Shown: positions 39,028 through 46,200 of the stretch, in pieces
Layout of the letters: every line of letters starts with the position of its first letter
Position numbering within the stretch: position 1 is the stretch's first letter
Assembly: GCF_024518675.1 (NCBI RefSeq)
Contig: NZ_JANIGL010000001.1
Span: 372,001 to 436,000, forward strand
Source of the DNA: Pseudoalteromonas shioyasakiensis
GTDB lineage: Bacteria; Pseudomonadota; Gammaproteobacteria; Enterobacterales; Alteromonadaceae
Direction: 5' to 3'
Length of the DNA: 64,000 nt
Notes under the pieces: model-generated
Database searches by the model: none
The model's input: only the letters and a program-made list of their open reading frames with translations
Told to the model about the DNA's origin: nothing
Translations under genes and position numbers: made by a program

Positions 39028-40316
39028 AATTTACTCTATCAAGAGTTTAAGGATTAGGCGATGAACATGAATAAAGAAGAACTCGAAGCGTTTGCTAAGG
39101 AAGCGTCAAAAAGCATTAAAACACCAGACGATTTAAATCAATTTAGTCAGATGTTAAAAAAGATAACCGTTGAAGCAGCACTTAATGCAGAAATGGATGA
39201 GCATTTAGGCTATCAAAAACACAGTAAATCCACGAGTGCTAATAGCCGCAATGGTAAAACAAGCAAGCGTATTCAAACAGAAGATGGTGAATTTGAGCTT
39301 GATACGCCCCGCGACCGTGAAGGCTCTTTTGAGCCGCAGCTTGTTAAAAAGCATCAATCTCGATTTACCTCAATGGATGATAAAATATTATGGTTGTACG
39401 CCCAAGGAATGAGCACCCGTGATATCGTAAATGCATTTCATGAGTGGTACGGCGCTGATATTTCTCCTACATTGGTGTCACGTGTAACCAGTGCTGTGAT
39501 GGAGCAAGTTACAGAATGGCAATCTCGACCACTGGATGCTATTTACCCTATTGTTTATTTGGATTGCCTAGTTGTAAAAATACGCCAAGATAAGCGGGTT
39601 ATCAAAAAGTCTATCTACCTTGCCTTAGGTATTAATATTGACGGCCATAAAGAACTGCTTGGCATGTGGATTTCTGAAAATGAAGGCGCTAAGTTTTGGC
39701 TAGGTGTACTCACTGAATTAAGTCAACGGGGCGTTGAAGATATCTTAATCGCGTGCGTAGACGGCCTAAAGGGATTTCCTGATGCAATTAATACTGCTTA
39801 CCCGCAAACACATGTTCAGTTGTGTATAGTGCATATGGTTCGCAACTCATTGAAGTATGTTTCATGGAAAGATTATAAAGCCGTCACGGCTGATTTGAAG
39901 CTGATTTACCGCTCGTCGACAGAGGAAGAGGCACTGCTAGAGTTGGATCGGTTTGCAGAGAAATGGGACAATCAATATCCGCAAATAGCGAAGTCATGGC
40001 GTGCGAATTGGGATAATTTAAATACGTTATTTAATTACCCTGACGCAATACGAAAAGCTATTTATACAACGAATGCTATTGAATCACTCAACAACGTTAT
40101 TCGCCGAGCGATTAAAAAACGTAAGATATTTCCAAATGATGATTCTGCAAGAAAAATGATTTATTTGGCAATAAAAGAGGCATCGAAAAAATGGACGATG
40201 CCAATTCGAGACTGGCGTAATGCAATGAGTCGTTTTATCATTGAATTTGAGGAACGCCTCAATAAACATATTTAAAATGTAAAAACGGGCAGTTACACAG
40301 AATCCGTTACAGGCTC
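38993..40316 (+). mobile_element. IS256-family insertion sequence
   Basis: A 1324-bp element with imperfect terminal inverted repeats: the left end begins GAGGATGTAAC, the right end (reverse strand) begins GAGCCTGTAAC, and both continue with matching ATT and TGTGTAA and TGCC blocks to about 29 bases. It is flanked by a perfect 8-bp duplication, TAAAATTC. The transposase gene is full length. The insertion cut a gene off from its start codon (see 38404-39027). Intact ends and duplication indicate a recent, possibly still active insertion. Confidence 0.93.
39061..40275 (+). CDS. IS256-family transposase
   Basis: A 404-residue mutator-type transposase with the DDE triad: Asp168 in IVYLDCLVVK, Asp234 in CVDGLKGFP and Glu341 in TTNAIESLNNVIRRA. 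The family motif C-x2-H (CIVHMVRNS) lies between the second Asp and the Glu. Length and order match complete IS256-family enzymes. Either ATG 39061 or the in-frame ATG two codons later could start it. No frameshift or stop is visible. Confidence 0.96.
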   Translation: MNMNKEELEAFAKEASKSIKTPDDLNQFSQMLKKITVEAALNAEMDEHLGYQKHSKSTSANSRNGKTSKRIQTEDGEFELDTPRDREGSFEPQLVKKHQSRFTSMDDKILWLYAQGMSTRDIVNAFHEWYGADISPTLVSRVTSAVMEQVTEWQSRPLDAIYPIVYLDCLVVKIRQDKRVIKKSIYLALGINIDGHKELLGMWISENEGAKFWLGVLTELSQRGVEDILIACVDGLKGFPDAINTAYPQTHVQLCIVHMVRNSLKYVSWKDYKAVTADLKLIYRSSTEEEALLELDRFAEKWDNQYPQIAKSWRANWDNLNTLFNYPDAIRKAIYTTNAIESLNNVIRRAIKKRKIFPNDDSARKMIYLAIKEASKKWTMPIRDWRNAMSRFIIEFEERLNKHI

Positions 40317-40324
40317 TAAAATTC
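40317..40324. repeat. IS256 target site duplication, right copy
   Basis: TAAAATTC, identical to 38985-38992. The last base is the G of the displaced original ATG (minus strand, 40326-40324). Confidence 0.92.
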
Positions 40325-40331
40325 ATAATAA

Positions 40332-40763
40332 TCAAAGTAGTCTATGATACATATACCATTCGTTATCAAACTCTAAAAATGAGCATGATTTTCTCCCGTT
40401 GCGCTCTTTATTTATAAAAGTGTAAAATAATGTGAATTCACGAGTGGCTTCAGGGTAAAAACGAGCCATTCGTTTATCTACTGAAATCTGTAAGCCTGAT
40501 ACTAATTTATTACCATTAGGATCTTCTCCGGCGGTATCTAACAACGTTATTTTCAAATTATTTAAATTTAATTGTTCCCAATCCTCTTTGTAGTTTTTTA
40601 TTGCTTTATCAACCTGATTCCACGCTGTTTTACCTTCATTCCAATTTTGTAATTTTGGTGGTAACTCTGCAAATAAAGCCTCTCGGTCTCCCTCTTTAAT
40701 GCTTTCCCATGCATCCATACAGCGTTTATTAAAATACTCTTTAGCTGGCACTTCGCTAGCCAT
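40332..40763 (-). CDS. secreted-type protein truncated at its 5-prime end by the RAYT element
   Basis: The remaining 143-residue frame begins MASEVPAKEYFNKRCMDAWE and is soluble. In frame upstream of this ATG are codons for LVYFFLVSSSFLS, clearly the hydrophobic core of a signal peptide with a cleavage site near SMA, but no start codon is found before a TAA inside the inverted repeat of the transposon at 40804. The original start and charged n-region were thus lost to the element. If translated from ATG 40763 the product would stay in the cytoplasm. It ended five bases before the next gene's original ATG, so the two were one operon. Family unknown. Confidence 0.65.
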   Translation of the reverse strand: MASEVPAKEYFNKRCMDAWESIKEGDREALFAELPPKLQNWNEGKTAWNQVDKAIKNYKEDWEQLNLNNLKITLLDTAGEDPNGNKLVSGLQISVDKRMARFYPEATREFTLFYTFINKERNGRKSCSFLEFDNEWYMYHRLL

Positions 40764-40803
40764 TGATAAAAAAGATGAGCTGACTAAAAAAAAGTAAACT
40801 AAG

Positions 40804-40827
40804 TAAACTAGACACCCATTTTAATTT
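40804..40827. repeat. RAYT-unit inverted repeat, left copy
   Basis: 24 bases beginning TAAACTAGACACCC, the exact reverse complement of 42040-42063. Directly outside it the 9-bp sequence AGTAAACTA is tandemly duplicated. Confidence 0.95.
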
Positions 40828-41004
40828 AGTAAGCCTATAATACATATTAAAGTATATATTTAGGCTAAAATTCAGCTTTTATTATCTGACAACTTTCTTA
40901 TAATTCACTAAATATATAGTTACCACAGCAAAATCCAAATTTCATGCATGGCAATGTATGTACAGTACAGTCGTACCATGAGTCTTTCTTTAATTTTTTA
41001 ACCT

Positions 41005-41979
41005 CTATGCGAATAGCTTCTCACTATTACTTATATTTGCTCGTCGTTTTCTGCCTAAGTGTTCACAGTAACTCGCTTGTGAGCTGACTTTCCCTACTGC
41101 GCCATGAAACACACGCGTAAATTGCGTGGTTAGTTTTAACCAGTTTTCAGGAGAAATATTTACACGTTTTAATAACGGTAAAATAGTCTTTTCTATGTGT
41201 CCTCGCTTACCTTCGCGAATACAGCGCCCTGTTAGGTCAACAAGCTCAAGATACGATTTAAGCTCAAACGGTAGCCCTTTTGGCATAATTTGACGTGGTC
41301 TACCTGCAAAGCGTAATAGCTGTTTAGGTTGCTTACCTATCGTTGCGCTATCTACTCTTTTTTGTACGCTGGTGTGGTCAGACTCTTCTGGTGTTTTAGC
41401 CATTTGAGCTCTAATCGGGTTTAAATCAACATACGCCATACACGTTGCTAATGCCGCTTCATCTAACAAAGCTTGTGATTTAAAGCGACCTTCCCAGAAC
41501 CGACCTGTACACTTATCTTCTTTGTTTGCTCTTCGTGCAATGTCTTCATTTAACAAGCGCATAAACCAGCTTATACTGGATAACCGCTCACGGTATTGTT
41601 TCACTGTTTGATTAAAAAAGATAAGCTCTGCTTTACTTAACTTTTCACCTTGTATGTATTTTTGCGTGAGTAACGTGCCTTTACACAGTTTATGCCAGCG
41701 AATAACAATTGCTTTGTCATTCAAACGATTCGCTTTTTCATCATCTACGTAAAGTACTAGGTGAGTATGATTACTCATTACCGCATACGCACATACATCA
41801 ATACAAAATATCTTGGCTAATTTAAGTAGCTTATCTTCAACCCACCCTCTACGGTGTTCGTAAGACTTACCCGTAAAGCGGTCTGCACCACATAAAAATG
41901 CACGCCTAACGCAACGTGATATACAGTGGTAGTACTTTGTATCAATCAAGCTTATTTGACGCTTTCTTGCGACTGCCAT
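41005..41979 (-). CDS. REP-associated tyrosine transposase-like protein (Y1_Tnp)
   Basis: A 324-residue HUH/Y1 transposase of the IS200-related, RAYT-type group. The HUH motif is SNHTHLVLYVD (about residue 69-79) and the conserved GRFWEGRFKSQALLDEAAL with AYVDLNPIRA follows. These enzymes nick single-stranded DNA through a tyrosine and move short palindromic units. It is longer than IS200 transposases (about 150) because of a C-terminal extension, and looks intact. It is bounded by 24-bp inverted repeats. Confidence 0.88.
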   Translation of the reverse strand: MAVARKRQISLIDTKYYHCISRCVRRAFLCGADRFTGKSYEHRRGWVEDKLLKLAKIFCIDVCAYAVMSNHTHLVLYVDDEKANRLNDKAIVIRWHKLCKGTLLTQKYIQGEKLSKAELIFFNQTVKQYRERLSSISWFMRLLNEDIARRANKEDKCTGRFWEGRFKSQALLDEAALATCMAYVDLNPIRAQMAKTPEESDHTSVQKRVDSATIGKQPKQLLRFAGRPRQIMPKGLPFELKSYLELVDLTGRCIREGKRGHIEKTILPLLKRVNISPENWLKLTTQFTRVFHGAVGKVSSQASYCEHLGRKRRANISNSEKLFA

Positions 41980-42039
41980 ATGACACCCCGACTAATTTTT
42001 AAACTAATTAAAACGTAGCCTTTAATTTCATAAAGTACA

Positions 42040-42063
42040 AAATTAAAATGGGTGTCTAGTTTA
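42040..42063. repeat. RAYT-unit inverted repeat, right copy
   Basis: 24 bases ending GGGTGTCTAGTTTA. Directly outside it the 11-base unit TTTATTCCCAG recurs almost three times (42060-42090). Confidence 0.95.
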
Positions 42064-42151
42064 TTCCCAGTTTATTCCCAGTTTATTCCCTAACCTAAGG
42101 TATTTTGTACATCCTTGCTTATAATTTTTAACTGTTTATCGTTTTAACGCC

Positions 42152-42632
42152 TCAACCGAAAAACTTTTTGATATCATCTACAAAAGGCTTATCAATGTGA
42201 TCTGCTAGCTCTTTTGCGATATTTCTAACATTTTTATGTGCGCGACTATGACCTAAAGTAACCCTAGATAAATTTTCAAACTCAACATGGTATTGAAAAA
42301 ACTCTTTTTTTTATAGGGTGGCGAGTAGCTATTACACTAGTGATATCCTTCAATTGATAACGCACAGTCCTAATTGGGTAAAGTGAGCTGGCTTTAAATT
42401 CAAGCACACTATCACTTGGCGGTACTATTAAGCGCGATTTTAAAAAAAGCAAATGCCAACACAATGTAGAAACACATGCCCACGCAAATAAGTTAAAATC
42501 GGCTGTATCGTAAGAAAATACTAACTGAGCAATACAGATAAGCCCAATAATGAAACCTGTCGCTCTAAACATCCCCATATCTTTGTAAATATAAAAGGTG
42601 CCATCTGCTGATTTACGGGACTTTGGCTTCAT
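42152..42632 (-). pseudogene. membrane protein gene with a frameshift in an A8 tract
   Basis: The first 116 codons encode a protein with two membrane segments and a PH-like stretch (YQLKDITSVIATRHP), then run into a run of eight A (42303-42310 on the plus strand as T) and a stop at 42282. Dropping one A lets the frame continue as EFFQYHVEFENLSRVTLG and on through RAHKNVRNIAKELADHI to a TGA at 42152, about 159 residues in all, with the tail clearly protein-like. It is therefore a one-base frameshifted gene, unless slippage on the A8 run restores the frame. It follows the gene at 42778 in the same direction. Confidence 0.72.
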
Positions 42633-42700
42633 AGTAACCTCAGTATATTTGCAAATAAAAACAGTACAAAAAAGGAAGTGTAAGCTTTGCGTAATCTTTT

Positions 42701-42722
42701 ATTCGCCATAAAACCGGCGAAT
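42701..42722 (-). terminator. hairpin between two membrane protein genes
   Basis: ATTCGCC and GGCGAAT, a 7-bp stem with 8-base loop. On the minus strand AAAAGATTACG follows, no U-run, so termination is doubtful. Confidence 0.35.
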
Positions 42723-42777
42723 GGTCGTTTGGTAATGGTCTCATCTTGAAAGTGTCCTTATTAATAGCTTGGAAGTT

Positions 42778-43299
42778 TTACTCAGTGATTAGCGCAAGGT
42801 TTGCGCCACTGTGTGTTTTAATGTAAGCATTTGTGTTTAGCCATAAAGCTAACATTAAAGCCAGTGACTCAGCATCGCTTCGGCTATTTAGTAAATAGCG
42901 TTGATTAGCAAACACTAGCCACCACTTATTTTGTAAGTCAGTATCGGGCTCAACGATGAACCCTTTACTATGTAAATAAGCATGTTGTTTGTACTTTATA
43001 CCGAGTATTGAAATACTGTAGTAACAACCTTTGCCTGCAGTTGTAAATACAAGTAGCACTTGGGTGCTGAGCAATAATAATGATAAAAACACAAACACCG
43101 CCGTTGCCCATGCGTAAAATACAAACAATAGGCTTTGTACACTTGCACCTAAAGCCAACACAGCAAAGATCCCCCCTAAGGTACGAGTTATGACCGTTGC
43201 TTTGGTTTTAAATGCTATGTGATTTTTATCGCTAGCCTTATCAAATATGTGAGAGTAAGTTGCCAAGCTCTGTTTAAGTTTTTTATCATTCAATGACAT
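42778..43299 (-). CDS. membrane protein of unknown function
   Basis: A 173-residue protein with two adjacent hydrophobic segments (about residues 50-85: TLGGIFAVLALGASVQSLLF and AWATAVFVFLSLLLLSTQVLLV) followed by a soluble beta-rich domain (YYSISILGIKYKQHAYL, KWWLVFANQRYLL). It lies four bases after the Sel1 gene stop and before the frameshifted gene, in the same direction. The two-helix plus PH-like domain layout recurs in the neighbouring genes at 42152, 44032 and 38404. No family recognised. Confidence 0.65.
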   Translation of the reverse strand: MSLNDKKLKQSLATYSHIFDKASDKNHIAFKTKATVITRTLGGIFAVLALGASVQSLLFVFYAWATAVFVFLSLLLLSTQVLLVFTTAGKGCYYSISILGIKYKQHAYLHSKGFIVEPDTDLQNKWWLVFANQRYLLNSRSDAESLALMLALWLNTNAYIKTHSGANLALITE

Positions 43300-43303
43300 G
43301 GTA

Positions 43304-43843
43304 TTATTTATTTTTATTTAAGTTACCTAAAACCCTTTTTAAGTCAGAACAAAGTGACCCGCCTTTTTCTGCGCACTCATCCAACACTTGTTGTGCTTTT
43401 TCTTGGTCTGCTGCAACTCCCTTTCCATCGCGGTAGCCCTCATATACAAAGTACATGGCAGTCATGTTTCCAGCGTCTGCACCTTGTTGATAGTACTCAA
43501 ACGCTTTAACAGGGTCTTTTTTACCAAAGGTTCCCTTTTCATATAACTTTGCGTAATAGTAAAAAGCGTTAGTATTCCCCTGCTCAATAGCTTTGTCTAA
43601 CCAGTATCGTGCCTTATCAAAGTCTTGCGGATACTCTCTCCCTGAACTTTGTGCATAAAGCCGACCTACTCTCGCCATCGCTTCAGCATCTCTTTGTTTT
43701 GCTTTACTAAGCTGTATGTCAACATTGCGCTACTCTTCGGTTGAAACCGTTGCGTATAGCGATTTATCGGTCTCTGCTTGCAATTCAAGTGACGCTATAC
43801 TGCTGGCTAAACCAAGTACAATCGCTAAAGATAATTTTTTCAT
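43304..43843 (-). pseudogene. Sel1-repeat secreted protein interrupted by an amber codon
   Basis: The ATG at 43843 follows AGGA and encodes a signal peptide (MKKLSLAIVLGLASSIASLE). After 37 codons there is a TAG at 43732-43730, and the same frame goes on without break through NVDIQLSKAKQRDAEAMARVG into Sel1-like repeats (ARYWLDKAIEQGNTNAFYYYAKLYEKG, KAFEYYQQGADAGNMTAMYFV) to the stop at 43304. Sel1 repeats mediate protein contacts. The downstream part alone (43678-43304, 124 residues) lacks a signal. One base change explains it all, so it is a recent nonsense pseudogene, or suppressed by readthrough. Confidence 0.75.
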
Positions 43844-43863
43844 CTGTATAATCCTGATTATAA

Positions 43864-43882
43864 GCGGGCTATATAGGCCCGC
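43864..43882. terminator. GC-rich hairpin upstream of the Sel1 gene
   Basis: GCGGGC, TATATAG, GCCCGC. The plus strand continues into TTTTTTT a few bases later. It probably separates the Sel1 gene from the decayed stretch 43883-44031. Confidence 0.45.
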
Positions 43883-44031
43883 CGTTCAATTTTTTTATTC
43901 AATTACATCACATTCGGTCTGCATTTCGGCCTGTTCAGAATGGATAGCGAAAATTAGTTGACCATTACACTTAAATAAACCAGCGTAACTACTATATTTA
44001 CCGCGGAGTTACTATTACAACCAACAAAATA

Positions 44032-45228
44032 TTACAAATTAAAAGAGCTTATAAAGTTTGGTAAATTACTCGCATTGATAATTACTATCACGATAAATAA
44101 GCCGACCATCAAGCCAATGTGCAGCTTAAATGGGTAAACCATTTTAGTCGTTCTATCTAATGACACTGGGTATTGGTATTTTAGTAACGAATATACGAGG
44201 GCCTCACTATCAACACTCCAGTGAGAAAGTGCTATGCTCTGCCCTTTTGTAGTATTAAAAACAAGCGATATTAAGTGTGATCTTTTTGTAGTTCTGCCAA
44301 TAGAGTCATCAATTGTGTCGTAATTGTAATTCCATTTAGCCTCGATGCTGATAATATCCTGTTTAGTTAATGTGCGCGGCTTTTTGTCGGTAAATAGTAG
44401 CGCCGGCAGATAAAGCTCATCGCTATTTATTTTAATATCAATAAATGGAGATGTTTTTACTAAATAATAGTTATGACAAACAAATGCTCGTGCAAGCCAA
44501 TAACTAAAGTACGTTATCACTAAAAAAGCCATTGCAGACTTCCAGTTTTGTGACGAAAAAGCTATAAATACAGTAAGCAAAGTAAAGCAAGCTACGGTGA
44601 GATAGACCGATTTTTTCTTACTATCAGGAAGTGGCAGCGCACACCTTAAAATAGAAATATTATTTTTAGCTTCAGCATTACCTAAAATAGTATTTTGCGG
44701 GAATATTTTTGAAAACTTATTTACTGTTGCTGAGTTTGTTTTTTCAGCCTCGGCCTCTTCACGTTTAGCTGTATAAACGCGCTCAACGGTTGACAGCTTA
44801 CTCACCACTAACTGCGCTTGTTTGGCTTGCTTAAAACACCTAAACGTGTAATTGCTCAATTTGCCTTCTGCTGAAGTGTAATTAATATCAATCACGCTAA
44901 TGGCTTTATTATCTTGGCATGAAATTGTTTTAATCGTGCTAGTATCAATGGTGTGGTGACTATACGTGAAGATTTTTTTCTTAAAAAAATAAGCCCCCAA
45001 CTTTACATCTATTTGATTATTGTGCTCATCAAATTTTAATCGATGTTGAAACATCAAAAGTGCAATAATTAATAAAACATCAAGCCCATCACCTGTATCA
45101 ACAATCAAGCCTTGACTTAAAACACCTAGCACAAGCCCTGCTACCGTTAGCCAAATGAAAAGCCATTTAATCGTTTCTAATAGTGATTTTAATATAATTG
45201 AATTAGCCAAAATTCCCTCTTTAAACAA
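44032..45228 (-). CDS. large membrane protein of unknown function, islet
   Basis: A 398-residue protein with two N-terminal membrane segments (LFIWLTVAGLVLGVL, VLLIIALLMF), a soluble part with a charged linker (about 150-175), two more segments around 208-245, a second soluble beta-rich part and a final segment (IGLMVGLFIVIVIINA). It looks like a duplication of the two-helix plus PH-like module seen in its neighbours. SD is weak. No family recognised. Its neighbours are secreted or lipoproteins, so an envelope function is likely. Confidence 0.65.
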   Translation of the reverse strand: MFKEGILANSIILKSLLETIKWLFIWLTVAGLVLGVLSQGLIVDTGDGLDVLLIIALLMFQHRLKFDEHNNQIDVKLGAYFFKKKIFTYSHHTIDTSTIKTISCQDNKAISVIDINYTSAEGKLSNYTFRCFKQAKQAQLVVSKLSTVERVYTAKREEAEAEKTNSATVNKFSKIFPQNTILGNAEAKNNISILRCALPLPDSKKKSVYLTVACFTLLTVFIAFSSQNWKSAMAFLVITYFSYWLARAFVCHNYYLVKTSPFIDIKINSDELYLPALLFTDKKPRTLTKQDIISIEAKWNYNYDTIDDSIGRTTKRSHLISLVFNTTKGQSIALSHWSVDSEALVYSLLKYQYPVSLDRTTKMVYPFKLHIGLMVGLFIVIVIINASNLPNFISSFNL

Positions 45229-45290
45229 AAAAAGTATGCTTAGTTACATACTCTAATAACATATAAATACTTAAAGTAGTCAAAAGCTAA

Positions 45291-45728
45291 TTAACTAGAC
45301 GCAATAATGATTATCCAACCATCTTCTTTGGTAAGTTCAAATACACAGCCGTCAGACACGAATTTTTTTTCACCATACTGGGCTCTTATATCAACCTGTG
45401 CATAATTAGATTTCGATTCAGTTGATAATTTTTGAGATAAAACCTCGAATTCAGGGCTTGTTACATACTTTTGAAACTTTTCTGCCTTTTTATTCAAGTA
45501 TGCAATAGCGCGTTTTTTTTCGTCTTCCGTATCTTTAAAATGCTTTGGTACAAAAGACATCAAGGTATCAATGTCTTTATCAGCTTTTGCTTGTCTAAAC
45601 TCTTCGCATTTTTTTATAAATAATGGGTCTTGATTATCCTTGGCAGGAAAATTCACATTTGATTCATTAGCAAATGCTGCTGTACTTAAAAATATGATGC
45701 TAGAAAGCGCTATTAATTGTGATTTCAT
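45291..45728 (-). CDS. secreted protein of unknown function
   Basis: A 145-residue protein with signal peptide MKSQLIALSSIIFLSTAAFA and a helical then beta-rich soluble domain ending GCVFELTKEDGWIIIIASS. The pattern (helical N-half, C-terminal strand pair with a cysteine) resembles DUF4878-like periplasmic proteins, but this is only an impression. Its start overlaps the stop of the upstream lipoprotein gene by four bases (ATGA), so the two are translationally coupled. The truncated gene at 40332-40763 has a similar general plan. Confidence 0.72.
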   Translation of the reverse strand: MKSQLIALSSIIFLSTAAFANESNVNFPAKDNQDPLFIKKCEEFRQAKADKDIDTLMSFVPKHFKDTEDEKKRAIAYLNKKAEKFQKYVTSPEFEVLSQKLSTESKSNYAQVDIRAQYGEKKFVSDGCVFELTKEDGWIIIIASS

Positions 45729-46150
45729 TTCAAATCCTTTGTTAACGGAACAAATAAGGGGGATGTTGTGTAAATATTGAGTTTTTCACTTTTATTGTTT
45801 TGCTCTGTAGCAGTCGCGTTCATAGTAAATTCAAAGCCGCCCTCCACTGGTTTCCAAGTAAAACTATCTACTTCTGGAGGACCAGATAAAATTCGACCTT
45901 CTTTATCTATACATGCTACCCCCCCTAATAAGGTATCTTCGTTTTCTAGCGCCCATAAGTCCTCTCCCATTACAGCCAATAGAATGGTACAGCTATGCTT
46001 ACTACCCTCAATACTTACATCATAGATTAACATGCCATCGCCAGATTCAAACTTAATTGAATCTTCAATAACCCCCGTCACTGAATGGGAGTCTACACAC
46101 CCTTGCAAAGCTAATGAGCTGAGCAATACACAAATTGTTTTTTTTAACAT
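45725..46150 (-). CDS. small lipoprotein of unknown function
   Basis: A 141-residue lipoprotein precursor (MLKKTICVLLSSLALQGCVD, lipobox LALQGC) with a beta-rich domain and two further cysteines (HSCTILLAV, GVACIDKEG) probably forming a disulfide. AAGGAACG precedes the ATG. It starts the minus-strand islet downstream of the giant lipoprotein gene and is coupled by a 4-base overlap to the next secreted protein gene. Family not recognised. Confidence 0.72.
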   Translation of the reverse strand: MLKKTICVLLSSLALQGCVDSHSVTGVIEDSIKFESGDGMLIYDVSIEGSKHSCTILLAVMGEDLWALENEDTLLGGVACIDKEGRILSGPPEVDSFTWKPVEGGFEFTMNATATEQNNKSEKLNIYTTSPLFVPLTKDLK

Positions 46151-46166
46151 AGCGTTCCTTTTTATT

Positions 46167-46191
46167 GTAGAGCCTTTGGTAAAGGCTCTAC
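46167..46191 (-). terminator. stem-loop after the giant lipoprotein gene
   Basis: GTAGAGCCTTT, loop GGT, AAAGGCTCTAC: an 11-bp perfect stem 10 bases after the stop. No U-run follows on the minus strand (AATAAAAAGG), so some readthrough into the lipoprotein gene is likely. Confidence 0.6.
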
Positions 46192-46200
46192 ATAATATAT

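Larger units (their letters stand above)
40804..42063 (-). mobile_element. RAYT/Y1 transposase unit with 24-bp terminal inverted repeats
   Basis: The Y1 transposase gene at 41005-41979 is enclosed by a 24-bp sequence (core GGGTGTCTAG) at 42040-42063 and its exact inverted copy at 40804-40827. No length-defined target duplication was found, as expected for this enzyme type. The left end lies in the signal-peptide region of the gene at 40332-40763. Perfect identity of the ends suggests recent arrival. Confidence 0.82.

Noticed and set aside
43716..43961. 81-residue frame on the plus strand over the Sel1 gene start
   Set aside because: It is antisense to the signal peptide of the Sel1 pseudogene and has no ribosome-binding site.
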